Assembly: GCA_046732465.1 (NCBI GenBank)
Contig: JBKPND010000034.1
Coordinates: forward strand, 38,488 to 102,487
DNA length: 64,000 nt
Source: DASUPK01 sp046732465
GTDB lineage: Bacteria > Actinomycetota > Thermoleophilia > Solirubrobacterales > 70-9
Direction: 5' to 3'
Shown here: positions 28,104 through 36,326 of the stretch, piece by piece
Numbering within the stretch: the stretch's first letter is position 1
How the letters are laid out: each line of letters opens with the position of its first letter
The notes under the pieces: model-generated
The model's database searches: none
The model's input: the letters and a program-made list of their open reading frames with translations, nothing else
What the model was told of the DNA's origin: nothing
Position numbers and translations under genes: made by a program

Positions 28104-29384
28104 ATGTGGGAAGGCCTCGCCAGGACCGAGCGCCAGGACCGCGTCCTGCACGGCGCCGCCAAGCTCGCCAACGTCCTGATGGGGATCGTCCTGCTGCCGC
28201 TCTGGGTCTTCGGTCAGCTGATCGGCGGGCGGATCAGGGATCTCCTGCGGGGGTTCGAGGCCCGCGGCAAGCGGCCGTTGCCGGTCCCGCCCGAGTGCGA
28301 GCGGAGCATGGCCGCCCTGATGACGGATCTCGAGCAGATCCCCAACCACCTGAGGCACTCGAACTTCGCCGAGCTGCGCCGCGGGTTCGCCGACATCTCC
28401 AACTTCGTCGTCGCCCAGCACCGCGAGGGCGCGGTGATCGGCTACCGCTACCCGGGCCAGTTCAAGGACCACATCGTCGAGGGCGCCGACGGCGAGCGGA
28501 TCGCGGCGTCGATCGCGGTCCAGGAGGCCGCGCGCCCGGGCCTGATCGTGGTCCACGGCCTGTTCACCTCGAGCCGCTTCGACTACGTCCGCCAGATCGC
28601 CGTCCGGGCCTTCTACGAGTGGGGATTCAATGTCGCGGCCCTGGATCTGCGCAGCTTCGGCATGACCGAGCTGACCAGCCCGGCACCCTCGACCGGCGGG
28701 TGGAAGGAGGGGCTCGACGTGCTCGCCCTCGCCGCCTACATGAAGGAGCTCGGCTCGACCAGCGTGGGCGCGCTCGGCATCTCGCTCGGCGGCAGCTCGG
28801 TGCTCAACGCCTGCGACCAGGAGGCGACCACCACCGACCTCGATGGCGGCATCCTTGCCGTCTCGCCACCGGCCGTGCCAAAGGAGGCCTGGGCGCGTCT
28901 CTCGGAGGACGTGCCCCGGGACCATCCTCGCTACCTGCTTCACCGGGCCTTCGAGGCGGCGCTGATCTCCCGGGTCCGCTCCGGCCGCTGGCCGCCGGAG
29001 GCCGAGGACATGGATCGGGTCATGGAGTTCGTCTCGGCGCCCTATTACGGCGTCAGCGCCGAGGAGATCTGGACCCACGCCCGGGGCGTCGACCACGTCC
29101 GGAACGCGATGGTGCCATTGCTCATCCTCCATCCCGAGGACGACCCGATCATCAAGGTCGAGCAGGGCAGGCAGCTCGCGGAGGCCGCCGAGGGCAACGA
29201 CCTGGTCCGGGTCTGGATCCTGCCGGCGGGGTCACACGGCCTGCTGGAGGCCGCGGATCCGCAGTGGACCCACGCCGTCTACAGGACGTTCTTCGAGCGC
29301 TGGGCGACCTACGCCGAGCGCACGGGCGAGTCGCCAAACGGGCGAGGCGCCGAGTTGGTTTACTCCGCGCAAGAGCCCGGGTAG
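28104..29384 (+). CDS. Alpha/beta-hydrolase
   Basis: A 426-residue alpha/beta-hydrolase with a ~130-residue N-terminal region containing one hydrophobic segment (LMGIVLLPLWVFGQLIGG) that may anchor it to the membrane. The nucleophile elbow is GALGISLGGSSVL, the acid is probably in LLILHPEDDPIIKV, and the base His is in PAGSHGLLEAADP. The arrangement resembles YheT-like esterases/lipases. It starts 10 bp after the TetR gene and closes this operon. The substrate is unknown; a lipid ester is plausible given the TetR type and membrane segment. Confidence 0.85.
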   Translation: MWEGLARTERQDRVLHGAAKLANVLMGIVLLPLWVFGQLIGGRIRDLLRGFEARGKRPLPVPPECERSMAALMTDLEQIPNHLRHSNFAELRRGFADISNFVVAQHREGAVIGYRYPGQFKDHIVEGADGERIAASIAVQEAARPGLIVVHGLFTSSRFDYVRQIAVRAFYEWGFNVAALDLRSFGMTELTSPAPSTGGWKEGLDVLALAAYMKELGSTSVGALGISLGGSSVLNACDQEATTTDLDGGILAVSPPAVPKEAWARLSEDVPRDHPRYLLHRAFEAALISRVRSGRWPPEAEDMDRVMEFVSAPYYGVSAEEIWTHARGVDHVRNAMVPLLILHPEDDPIIKVEQGRQLAEAAEGNDLVRVWILPAGSHGLLEAADPQWTHAVYRTFFERWATYAERTGESPNGRGAELVYSAQEPG

Positions 29385-29403
29385 CGCGAGACACTTTGTG
29401 CGA

Positions 29404-29426
29404 GGGTGCGCCGAGAGGCGCAACCC
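29404..29426 (+). terminator. Hairpin with GAGA tetraloop between operons
   Basis: GGGT+GCGCC, loop GAGA, GGCGC, bulged A, ACCC: a 9-bp stem with one bulge, followed by GTTTAAGG. It lies between the hydrolase stop and the small membrane-protein operon. It could be a weak terminator or a 5' leader structure of the next operon. Confidence 0.4.
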
Positions 29427-29448
29427 GTTTAAGGAAGGCGAAGCGAGC

Positions 29449-29583
29449 ATGCAGAGCGAAATCATGAGGCGACTGATCTGGGCCGGGCTGCTCGCGGGGA
29501 CCGGAGCCCTGGCGACCGTCGCCGCTCACAGGCTCTCCGAGGTGATCTGGCGGCGGGTCTTCAACGAGGATCCACCCGAGTGA
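29449..29583 (+). CDS. Short DUF4235-like membrane protein
   Basis: A 44-residue protein with a single TM helix (residues ~8-25, LIWAGLLAGTGALATVAAH) and the C-terminal motif LSEVIWRRVFNEDPPE. That tail resembles the end of DUF4235 proteins, which commonly sit beside holin-III-like and DUF3618 genes in actinobacteria, as here. ATG 29449 is preferred over an upstream frame at 29398 because of AAGGAAGG about 13 bp before it. Its stop overlaps the next start (GTGA). Confidence 0.7.
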   Translation: MQSEIMRRLIWAGLLAGTGALATVAAHRLSEVIWRRVFNEDPPE

Positions 29584-30083
29584 CGGACGGCGAGTCAACC
29601 CCGGCCTCGGGCCCCGGCCAGCCGGCCGAGCCCCCGTCGCAGCAGGCACCGCCGCCGACGGGCAACGGCGCCAAGGCGCCCGAGGACATGACCGTCGGCG
29701 AGCTCGTCTTCGAGGTCTCGGACCGCGCCTCGGTCCTGATCCGCGAGGAGATCGAGCTCGCCAAGACCGAGGTCACGGAGAAGTTCAACCGCCTCCTGCA
29801 GGGCTCGGTCGCCGGGCTCGCCGCGGGGATCTTCGCCATCTTCGCCCTGCTGCTTGCGATGCACGGCTTCGCCTGGCTCCTCAACGACCTCGTCTTCGAC
29901 AACTTCTGGGCCGGCTTCTTCGTCGAGGCCGCGCTCTTCCTGCTGATCGGCGCCGCCGCCGGGCTGTTCGCGTGGCGCTCGTTCAAGCGCGGTGCGCCCC
30001 CGACCCCGGACATGGCGATCGAGGAAGCGAAGGAGATCAAGGCGGCCTTCGACGGAGGAGACGGACAGGAGGAGGGATCGTGA
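29580..30083 (+). CDS. Phage-holin-superfamily III / YqjE-like membrane protein (DUF1469)
   Basis: A 167-residue membrane protein. The first ~38 residues are a Pro/Gln-rich disordered tail. A conserved amphipathic helix (VGELVFEVSDRASVLIREEIELAKTEV, quoted only to locate it; key part REEIELAKTEV) precedes two TM hairpins at about residues 75-100 and 115-140. This is the typical Phage_holin_3_6 layout. Despite the name, chromosomal members are not phage proteins; they are thought to act in envelope maintenance, but no function is established. It begins at GTG 29580 overlapping the DUF4235-like stop. Confidence 0.82.
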   Translation: MTDGESTPASGPGQPAEPPSQQAPPPTGNGAKAPEDMTVGELVFEVSDRASVLIREEIELAKTEVTEKFNRLLQGSVAGLAAGIFAIFALLLAMHGFAWLLNDLVFDNFWAGFFVEAALFLLIGAAAGLFAWRSFKRGAPPTPDMAIEEAKEIKAAFDGGDGQEEGS

Positions 30084-30349
30084 GCACCCCCGCACAGCGA
30101 ACGCTTCAAACCCGAGGCAACGGGCGCTGGATGCCTCCGCCGCCGGGGACGCGGTCGGCCGAGCAGATCCGCCGCGACATCGTGCAGCAGCGCGAGGAGC
30201 TCTCGCGGTCGGTCGATGCCCTGCGTCACCGCTGGATCGAGGCGACCGACGTCAAGCGCCAGATCCAGGAGCACCGCACCGAGCTCGCCATCGGTGCGGC
30301 CGTGGTCGGCGCTCTGGTCGGGTTGATCGCTCTCAGACGTCGCCGCTAG
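30080..30349 (+). CDS. DUF3618-like membrane-anchored protein
   Basis: An 89-residue protein starting at a GTG that overlaps the preceding stop (GTGA), with GGAGG upstream. The DUF3618 signature RSAEQIRRDIVQQREELSRS is at residues 26-45, predicted to form a coiled coil, followed by a single C-terminal TM segment (IGAAVVGALVGLIALRR). It forms a three-gene set with the DUF4235-like and holin-like genes, as in many actinobacteria. The function is unknown. The 3' end overlaps the convergent F420 oxidoreductase gene by 17 bp. Confidence 0.8.
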   Translation: MSTPAQRTLQTRGNGRWMPPPPGTRSAEQIRRDIVQQREELSRSVDALRHRWIEATDVKRQIQEHRTELAIGAAVVGALVGLIALRRRR

Positions 30350-31214
30350 GGCGGCTGCCGAAGGCTTCGGCGATCCGGCGCCACTCCCGGCGCGGGAGCC
30401 CCTCGGGGCCGAGCACCTGCAGGCTGACGTGGCTCGCTCCGGCGTGGCGGTGCTCCGCGACCCGGTCGAGTATCGCGCCGGCATCACCCCAGGCGACCAG
30501 CGCGTCCACCAGGCGGTCGCTGCCGCCATCGGCGAGGTCCTCGTCCGTGAAGCCCTGCCGCATCAGGTTGTTCGCGTAGTTCGGCAGTCGCAGATAGGGG
30601 GGCAGCTGCTCCCGCGCGATCTCGCGCGCCTTGGAGGGGTCGGACTCGAGCACGACCTTCTGCTCAGGCGCGAGCCATGCGTCGGGTCCGATCCGCTCGC
30701 GGGCCTCGTGGGTGTAGTTCGGGGTGACGAGATAGGGGTGGGCGCCGAGGCTGCGCTCGCCGGCAAGCAACAGCGCCCGTGGCCCGAGCGCCGCGAGGAT
30801 GCGATGGTCCTTGGGAATCCCCTCGGTCATCGTGTCGAGCTCGTCGAGGTACCGCCGGAACCTCGTGAGTGGCCGCTCGTAGGTGATGCCCGCGGCCTCA
30901 ACCTGTGGAGCGTGGCTCGAGCCGAGGCCGATCAGCAGGCGGTCCGGGTGTTTTGTCGTGAGGCGCTGGTAATTCCCGGACAACTCGTCGGCCGCGTTGA
31001 GCCAGATGTTTACGATCCCGGTCGCGGCGACGATCCGGCTCGTTGCCGACAGGATCCGTTCCTGACGGGCCAGGCTCGCCTCTGAGCTGCCGGTCCAGAT
31101 CGCTCCGTAGCCGAGATCCTCGAGCTCGGCCGCCGCCTCATCGACCTCGTCGCCGGCTGCATCCCAGATGCGCCCCCGGTGCCAGATCCCGATGCCACCG
31201 ATGTCGATCGCCAT
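30333..31214 (-). CDS. LLM-class F420-dependent oxidoreductase
   Basis: A 293-residue luciferase-like TIM-barrel oxidoreductase, most like the TIGR03620-type actinobacterial family that uses coenzyme F420. The start MAIDIGGIGIWHRGRIW, then LEDLGYGAIWTGSSEA and IVNIWLNAADEL, match the N-terminal barrel strands; LLIGLGSSHAPQVEA carries the cofactor-loop residues. ATG 31214 is chosen because GGAG lies just before it; the open frame upstream has a non-conserved Arg/Ser-rich translation that reads through the DegV region. The substrate is unknown. Confidence 0.85.
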   Translation of the reverse strand: MAIDIGGIGIWHRGRIWDAAGDEVDEAAAELEDLGYGAIWTGSSEASLARQERILSATSRIVAATGIVNIWLNAADELSGNYQRLTTKHPDRLLIGLGSSHAPQVEAAGITYERPLTRFRRYLDELDTMTEGIPKDHRILAALGPRALLLAGERSLGAHPYLVTPNYTHEARERIGPDAWLAPEQKVVLESDPSKAREIAREQLPPYLRLPNYANNLMRQGFTDEDLADGGSDRLVDALVAWGDAGAILDRVAEHRHAGASHVSLQVLGPEGLPRREWRRIAEAFGSRPSGDV

Positions 31215-31260
31215 GATCTCCAGGGACCTTAGGTGACCGATCTCGCCGGCTCGGGCGTTA

Positions 31261-32130
31261 CTAGCCCTCGAGCACTTTCGTCGAGACGCCGCCGACTCCG
31301 AGCAGGCCGGGCCCGACGTGGGCGCCGAGCACCGGCCCGATCTCCGAGGTGAAGACCGGGTCCTTGCCGAAGATCGGCTTGCAGGCCTCAACCAACCGCT
31401 GGGCGTTCTCGGGGTCCTGGACGTGCTGGACGACCCAAGCGTCGGCGCCGGCCTCGTGGCGCTGGCGCCCGTAGTCGACCAGCCGCTCGAAGGCCCTGCT
31501 GCGCGTCCGGACCCGCTCGATCGGCGTGATCTCGTCCTCCAGGGTGAGGATCGGCTTGATCTTCAGGGTCGTTCCGATCCAGGCCCTCGCGGCTCCAATC
31601 CGCCCGCCGCGCCGGAGGTAGTCGAGCGTCTCGACGGCGAACCAGATCTTGAGCTCCCCGCGGATCGCCTCAGCTCGTTCGTTCGCCTCTGCGGCGTTCG
31701 CGCCCTGCTCGGCGGCGTTGGCCGCCCCAAGGACCATCAGACCCATGCCCCCAGCACCGGTCCGGGAGTCGCAGACCACGATCCGCTCCCCGCCTTTCCC
31801 CTCGGCCGTGAGCCTCTCACGGGCCTGCATCGCTGACTCGTACGTGCCGGAGATCTCGGAGGAGATGTGGATCGAGATGATCTCCCTGTCCTCCGCAAGC
31901 AACGGCTCGTAGACGGAGATGAAGTCGCCGACGGAAGGCTGCGAGGTCGTGACCTGCTGGTCCGAGACCCGGAGGCGCTCGTAGAAGCCCTGGAGGTCGT
32001 CGATCTCGGATTCCTTCTGCTGGTCCCCCTCGATGCCCACGTAGAGGCTGACCAGGTGGATGTCGTGCTGCTCGAGCAGCTCGGGCGGCAAGTATGAGGT
32101 CGTGTCGGCGACGACCGCAGTCGAGGGCAT
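31261..32130 (-). CDS. DegV-family fatty-acid-binding protein
   Basis: A 289-residue DegV protein. Members bind a fatty acid between two alpha/beta domains; in FakAB systems the DegV (FakB) protein presents fatty acids to the kinase FakA. The N-terminal motif TAVVADTTSYLPPELL, the middle SIHISSEISGTYESA and ETLDYLRRGGRIGAARAWIG are diagnostic; the last contains the conserved Arg/Gly loop. ATG 32130 is used; longer frames read into the neighbouring divergent gene. No FakA (DAK-type kinase) gene is adjacent, so coupling to a kinase is unproven. Confidence 0.9.
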   Translation of the reverse strand: MPSTAVVADTTSYLPPELLEQHDIHLVSLYVGIEGDQQKESEIDDLQGFYERLRVSDQQVTTSQPSVGDFISVYEPLLAEDREIISIHISSEISGTYESAMQARERLTAEGKGGERIVVCDSRTGAGGMGLMVLGAANAAEQGANAAEANERAEAIRGELKIWFAVETLDYLRRGGRIGAARAWIGTTLKIKPILTLEDEITPIERVRTRSRAFERLVDYGRQRHEAGADAWVVQHVQDPENAQRLVEACKPIFGKDPVFTSEIGPVLGAHVGPGLLGVGGVSTKVLEG

Positions 32131-32157
32131 GCCGAGCGTTCTACCATCACCCGCGCT

Positions 32158-33222
32158 ATGGCGGAGGGCTCCAAGACGCTCGTCACTGGCGGGACGGGCT
32201 TCGTCGGGCTTCATCTGGTAAGGGAGCTGGCGCGCCGGGGCGACGAGCTGCGACTGCTGGTCCGGGAGGGAGCGAACACCGCGCCGCTCGAGGGGATCGA
32301 GTGGGAGCGGGCGACCGGCGACGTCACCGATCGCGACTCCGTGCGGAAGGCGATGAAGGACGTGGAGCGCGTCTTCCACGTCGCAGGGACGACCTCCATG
32401 CGATCGCGAGACCGGATCCGCGTCTTCCAGGTGAACGTCGAGGGCACGAGGAACGTCTTCGAGGAGGCGCTGCGGGCCGGCGCCGAGCGGGCGGTCCTCA
32501 CCTCGAGCTCGAGCGCGGTGGGCGCGGCCAAGCCCGGGGAGACGATCGACGAGGACTATCCGTTCACCGTCGGCCGTCTCGGCATCGCCTACATCAACTC
32601 CAAGCACGATGCCGAGCTGGTCGCGATGCGGGCCGCGGCGAAGGGCCTGCCCGTGGTGATCGTCAATCCCTCGTTCGTGCTCGGCCCCGACGATCCCAAC
32701 CCGAGTGGGACCTCCAATGCCCTGATCCGGCGCCTGCTGCTGCGCAGGATCCCCGGCTACGTCGACGGGGCGATCAACATCGTCGACGTACGAGACGTCG
32801 CGAGGGGGCACGTGCTCGCCGACGAGCGCGGGGAGGACGGCGAGAGGTATCTGCTCACGGGGCGGAACTTCACGCTGCAGAGGCTGTTCGCCGACCTGAG
32901 CCGGATCGCCGGCGTCCCTACGCCGCCCGTTCGGATGCATGGCCGGCTCGTCGTCATGGGGGTGGAGTCGATGGAGCTGCTCGGCGTGCGCCTGCCGACC
33001 TCAACGGACGAGGTCCGCTCGGGGACGCAGTGGTTCACGTACCGGAACGACAAGGCGCGCGAGAAGCTCGGCTGGGAGCCGCGGCCCCACGAGGAGACGC
33101 TCGAGGAAGCCGTCCGCTGGCAGCTCGAACAGCTCGGCGAGCGGGCTGAGGGCCACCGCCTGACCGACCTCGCCCTTCGCGGCACCGGCCGCGCTCTCAG
33201 CCTGCTTCCCTTCAACCGATGA
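32158..33222 (+). CDS. NAD(P)-dependent epimerase/reductase (HpnA/DFR-like extended SDR)
   Basis: A 354-residue extended SDR. The Rossmann motif TGGTGFVG is at residues 10-17. The acidic/basic residue pattern after beta2 (RLLVREGANTAPLEG), the YxxxK active site in IAYINSKHDAE and VVIVNPSFVLGPDDPN are as in hopanoid-associated HpnA and dihydroflavonol-4-reductase-like proteins. It probably reduces or epimerises a sugar, sterol or hopanoid ketone. It is divergent from DegV with 27 bp between the starts and its stop overlaps the next gene's ATG. Confidence 0.88.
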   Translation: MAEGSKTLVTGGTGFVGLHLVRELARRGDELRLLVREGANTAPLEGIEWERATGDVTDRDSVRKAMKDVERVFHVAGTTSMRSRDRIRVFQVNVEGTRNVFEEALRAGAERAVLTSSSSAVGAAKPGETIDEDYPFTVGRLGIAYINSKHDAELVAMRAAAKGLPVVIVNPSFVLGPDDPNPSGTSNALIRRLLLRRIPGYVDGAINIVDVRDVARGHVLADERGEDGERYLLTGRNFTLQRLFADLSRIAGVPTPPVRMHGRLVVMGVESMELLGVRLPTSTDEVRSGTQWFTYRNDKAREKLGWEPRPHEETLEEAVRWQLEQLGERAEGHRLTDLALRGTGRALSLLPFNR

Positions 33223-33524
33223 GCGAGCCTCGCCGAGTCCTCTATCGCTGCGGCACTCCTACGGACTTCCTGTGCCCGTGTGGAGCAGTCGCGCGGCGGC
33301 TCAACAAGCTGGGGCTCGAGTACCGCACCGAGCGAGTCCGCCGCCGACGCTCGCGGCGCCCGGAGATCGTCGAGCTGACCGACCTGCCCTACGTGCCGGT
33401 GCTCGTCGACGGCGAGGAGGTCGTCAACGACTCACGGCGAATCCTGCAGTACCTCGACTGGCGCTACGCAGGCGAGGACGCGAAGGTGGGATCCACGGCC
33501 TCTACAATGGGCACCGATGAGTGA
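33219..33524 (+). CDS. Glutaredoxin/GST-N-like thioredoxin-fold protein
   Basis: A 101-residue thioredoxin-fold protein corresponding to a glutathione S-transferase N-terminal domain. It has a CPCG motif at about residues 20-23 (DFLCPCGAVARRLN), the cis-proline strand LPYVPVLVDGEEVVNDSRRI and a C-terminal helix YLDWRYAG. The C-terminal helical GST domain is absent, so it works more like a glutaredoxin. It sits directly upstream of the iron-sulphur carrier gene (8-bp overlap), suggesting a redox role in cluster handling. Actinobacteria often lack glutathione, so the thiol partner is open. Confidence 0.78.
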   Translation: MSEPRRVLYRCGTPTDFLCPCGAVARRLNKLGLEYRTERVRRRRSRRPEIVELTDLPYVPVLVDGEEVVNDSRRILQYLDWRYAGEDAKVGSTASTMGTDE

Positions 33525-33891
33525 GACGCCTCAGCCGATCACGCTGACCGACAAGGCGGCGGGCAAGATCAAGGAGCTGCTCGGCGAGCAGGAGAACGGG
33601 GCCGAGCAGGCCCTTCGCGTTGCGGTTCGCGGCGGCGGTTGCTCCGGCTTCCAGTACGCCCTCGCCTTCGACTCGCCCAAGGAGGAGGACCACCGCTTCG
33701 AGAACCAGGGCGTGGCGGTCGTCGTCGACAAGACGAGCATGCAGTTCGTCTTCGGCTCCGAGGTCGACTGGGTCGACGGCCTGCAGGGCGCCGGCTTCTC
33801 GGTCAACAATCCCAACGTCGTCGCAGCCTGCGGCTGCGGCTCCAGCTTCCAGGTCAAGGAAGACGCGGCCGAGCAGGCCGCCGCGGTCTAA
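33517..33891 (+). CDS. erpA: Iron-sulphur cluster carrier, HesB/IscA/ErpA family
   Basis: A 124-residue A-type Fe-S carrier that receives clusters from the SUF scaffold and hands them to apoproteins. The three ligands are visible: Cys42 in GGGCSGFQYALAF and the C-terminal Cys105 and Cys107 in CGCGSSF. The C-terminal tail is slightly longer than in E. coli ErpA. The gene name follows the motif class (VDGLQGAGFSVNNPN) and is tentative. The stop is immediately followed by the stop of the convergent glutaredoxin, placing three Fe-S trafficking genes within 1.1 kb. Confidence 0.9.
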   Translation: MSETPQPITLTDKAAGKIKELLGEQENGAEQALRVAVRGGGCSGFQYALAFDSPKEEDHRFENQGVAVVVDKTSMQFVFGSEVDWVDGLQGAGFSVNNPNVVAACGCGSSFQVKEDAAEQAAAV

Positions 33892-34302
33892 CTAGCGCTC
33901 GATCTGCATCGGCGGGCTCTGCTGCGGGTCGTCCGCCTGCAGTTCCTGCTTCGCCGACTGCGGAGCCGGTTCCGCGCGCTCGGCGCCCAGCAGCTGGCTG
34001 AGCTCGCCCGACTCGTCCATCTCCTCGACGATGTCGGCGCCGCCGACCAGCTCGCCGTTGACGTAGAGCTGGGGGAAGGTCTGCCAGTCGGAGATCTCGG
34101 CCGTCACCTCGCGCAGAGGCTGGAGGGCGGGGAGGACGTCGAGCGCGGCGTACTCGACCCCGTAGGACTCGAGTACGTTTACGACCCGCATCGAGAACCC
34201 GCACTGCGGCGCGTCCGGGGTTCCCTTCATGAAGAGCAGGATCTGGTTGTCCCGGATCAGCTCCTCGACCTTGTCCTTGAGAGTGGGTTCAGTCATCGAC
34301 AC
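33892..34302 (-). CDS. grxD: Monothiol CGFS glutaredoxin (Grx4/GrxD-like)
   Basis: A 136-residue monothiol glutaredoxin with the CGFS active site at residues 34-37 (KGTPDAPQCGFSMRVVNVL) and the glutathione/BolA-facing segment DWQTFPQLYVNGELVGG. These proteins bind a [2Fe-2S] cluster, usually together with BolA, for cluster delivery or iron sensing. The C-terminal ~30 residues (rich in Gln, Pro, Glu) are an extension beyond the E. coli protein. The start is GTG 34302, or ATG two codons later. It is upstream-adjacent to a BolA gene on the same strand: BolA, then this gene. Confidence 0.92.
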   Translation of the reverse strand: MSMTEPTLKDKVEELIRDNQILLFMKGTPDAPQCGFSMRVVNVLESYGVEYAALDVLPALQPLREVTAEISDWQTFPQLYVNGELVGGADIVEEMDESGELSQLLGAERAEPAPQSAKQELQADDPQQSPPMQIER

Positions 34303-34337
34303 TCACTATACGCACGCACGCCGCTCGCCAAACCCGG

Positions 34338-34574
34338 CTACCCGGGAGCCGAGGTCTTGATCGAGAGCGCGTGAATCGAGCCGTCGTCGAAGCGCGTCTG
34401 GACCGCCCTCTTGACCAGCTTGTGCTGCTCAATCCGCGAGAGGCCCTCGAACTGGGGAGCGGTGACGATGGCGCGGAGATGATCCTGGGTACCGGTCTCG
34501 TCGACCACCTCGACCTGCGCGCCGGGCAGCGAGGCCTCGATCATCAGACGCACCTCGTCGGTGGAGATGGCCAT
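34338..34574 (-). CDS. bolA: BolA-family protein
   Basis: A 78-residue BolA-like protein, short form (YrbA/IbaG type). Visible are the N-terminal helix STDEVRLMIEASLPGAQVEV, the DHLRAIVTAPQFEGLSRIEQHKLV core with the conserved helix-turn, and the strand containing IHALSIKT near the C-terminus. The conserved His residues (DHL, QHKL and IHAL) include the [2Fe-2S] ligand in BolA-Grx complexes. ATG 34574 is used; a longer frame is not conserved. It is transcribed 35 bp ahead of the CGFS glutaredoxin, so the pair forms a natural Grx-BolA module. Confidence 0.9.
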   Translation of the reverse strand: MAISTDEVRLMIEASLPGAQVEVVDETGTQDHLRAIVTAPQFEGLSRIEQHKLVKRAVQTRFDDGSIHALSIKTSAPG

Positions 34575-34701
34575 CGGGTCGAATCCTATGAGGCGGAAGT
34601 AAGATCGGTTGGGCCGGCCGAGGCAGGGACCTGGCGCGGCACGTAGCGCGACACATAGGGGGAGCTGTTCAGGCCCCCGCTGACGAAAGAAGGAATCCCC
34701 G

Positions 34702-35484
34702 TTGAATGCCTGGACGGCTACGGCGCTCGCTGAGCTCACCTCGGCCGAGCGCGAGGTTGCCGACCTGATGCCGATCGAGGCCGATCCGACTGAGGCGAAC
34801 GTCGTCCTCGAGCAGGTCCCCTATTGGTTCCACACCTTCGCGCTCAACAGGGCCGAGGGCATCTACGCGCCGGGGACTGCGCGCGATCACCGCTACCGGA
34901 TCCCCGCTATCCCCGAGAGCTTCGAGGGGCTCTCCGTCCTCGATATCGGCACCTTTGACGGTTTCTATGCGTTCCTCGCGGAGGCGCGCGGGGCCGAGCG
35001 AGTCGTCGCGGTCGACAACGAGCAGTACACGGAGTGGGTGCGGGCCCGTTGGGGCGTCGAACTCGAGGGAGCCGAGGGCTTCCGCGTGATCCACGACCTG
35101 CTCGATTCCGGGGTCGAATATCGAAACCTCGATGCCTTGGAGCTCGATCGGCTCGACGAGCACTTCGATTTCATCTTCTGCTGCGGGATCCTGCACAGGG
35201 TCGAGGCTCCCGCCCGGCTGCTGCGGCTGCTCAGCCGGCGCCTCGCGGAGAGCGGCAGGGTGCTGATCGAGACCCATGGCGTCTTGGCGGACCCGGAGGA
35301 TGGCGATCCCGTGCACCGCTACGCGCCGGGCGAGGTGTACCCCGACGACTACTACGTCTATTGGGGGTTCACCGAGAGCGGTCTTGACCTACTCGCAAGG
35401 GAGGCCGGCTGGGCTGGGTTCGAGCTCTTCGACGCGCCGCTGATCGACGGACACCCGCGAATTATCGGCACGCTCCACTCTTAG
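34702..35484 (+). CDS. SAM-dependent methyltransferase (CmoB-like Rossmann fold)
   Basis: A 260-residue class I methyltransferase. The SAM-binding motif SVLDIGTFDGFYAFLAE (GxxxGxY type), the acidic post-I region VVAVDNEQYTEW, and the motif FIFCCGILHRVEAPARLL resemble CmoB-type tRNA carboxymethyl-uridine enzymes and relatives. The N-terminus contains the hydrophobic PYWFHTFAL segment typical of that group. TTG 34702 is chosen as start because AAGGAA lies 6 nt before it. The substrate (tRNA, lipid or sugar) is undetermined. It is divergent from bolA. Confidence 0.85.
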   Translation: MNAWTATALAELTSAEREVADLMPIEADPTEANVVLEQVPYWFHTFALNRAEGIYAPGTARDHRYRIPAIPESFEGLSVLDIGTFDGFYAFLAEARGAERVVAVDNEQYTEWVRARWGVELEGAEGFRVIHDLLDSGVEYRNLDALELDRLDEHFDFIFCCGILHRVEAPARLLRLLSRRLAESGRVLIETHGVLADPEDGDPVHRYAPGEVYPDDYYVYWGFTESGLDLLAREAGWAGFELFDAPLIDGHPRIIGTLHS

Positions 35485-35555
35485 AGCCGCCCGGGAGTTC
35501 GGCACAGAACGTTCACCCGCTCCTAACAAGTCCAGACCGGGGTGCTGCTCTCATC

Positions 35556-36326
35556 GTGCTGATGATGCACGCGAATTTCATCGCGCATCGACTGGGGCGT
35601 GCCTACGGCCCTGACTCCTCGGCGACGGCGCTGGCGGGCGCGATCGCCGGGCCGCTCACCGGGCTCGAGACCGACGTGGTGCTGACGGCGGACCGCAAGC
35701 TCGTGCTGCTTCACGATCCGCTGCTACCGCTGGCAACCACCCTTCAGGGTTGGGCGCACGAGCGCACCGCGGACGAGATCCTCGCGGGGAGGCTGCTCGA
35801 CCGGGCGGGACAGCCGACGGAGGCGCAGCCCCTGCTACTCGGCGACCTGCTCGAGGCCGCCCCTGCCGGCCTCACCCTCCAGCTCGAGGTGAAGGCGCAC
35901 GCCGACGAGGGTCTGGCCAGGCGCACGACCGAGGCGATCTGCTCGCAGGTCGATGCGGCCTGCGCGACCGCCCGGGTCGAGCTGATCAGCTTCTACTCGG
36001 GCGCCTGCGAGGTGGCGGCGGATGCGGGCGTGCGCTCCCGACTGATCGTTTGGGCGGACTATGAGCCAGAGGCGCTTGCCGGGTGGGCGGCGCGGAGGGG
36101 AGTTGCCGGTGTCTCGATCGAGCACTTTCTGCTCTCCGAGCGCCTGGTGGGTGTGCTGCGCGCGGCCGGGCTATCGGTCAACACCGGCACGGTCAACGAC
36201 GCCGAACTGCTGGAGCGCGTACTTGCGTTTGGCCCCGACGCTGTCGTCACCGATCGACCCCACGAGCTGCGAGCCGAAGCGGCGTCGCGGACGGCTCAGC
36301 GCCGCGCGGCGCCCTCTCCCAGCTAG
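35556..36326 (+). CDS. Glycerophosphodiester phosphodiesterase family protein
   Basis: A 256-residue GDPD-fold TIM-barrel enzyme that would hydrolyse glycerophosphodiesters to sn-glycerol-3-phosphate and an alcohol. The N-terminal IAHRLGRAYGPDSS and the metal/His motif LETDVVLTADRKLVLLHDP carry the catalytic His and the acidic ligands. A Glu-x-Lys pair (QLEVKAH) provides further metal ligands. No signal peptide is seen. It starts at a GTG; the following ATGs at 35562 and 35565 are alternatives. The stop overlaps the convergent ferredoxin reductase by 4 bp. Confidence 0.88.
   Translation: MLMMHANFIAHRLGRAYGPDSSATALAGAIAGPLTGLETDVVLTADRKLVLLHDPLLPLATTLQGWAHERTADEILAGRLLDRAGQPTEAQPLLLGDLLEAAPAGLTLQLEVKAHADEGLARRTTEAICSQVDAACATARVELISFYSGACEVAADAGVRSRLIVWADYEPEALAGWAARRGVAGVSIEHFLLSERLVGVLRAAGLSVNTGTVNDAELLERVLAFGPDAVVTDRPHELRAEAASRTAQRRAAPSPS

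Noticed and set aside
29580..30083. Prophage holin
   Set aside because: Holin-III-like proteins next to DUF4235 and DUF3618 genes are ordinary chromosomal envelope genes in actinobacteria; no other phage gene is nearby.
33219..33524. Full glutathione S-transferase
   Set aside because: Only the thioredoxin-fold half is present; the helical C-terminal domain is absent and the next gene follows immediately.
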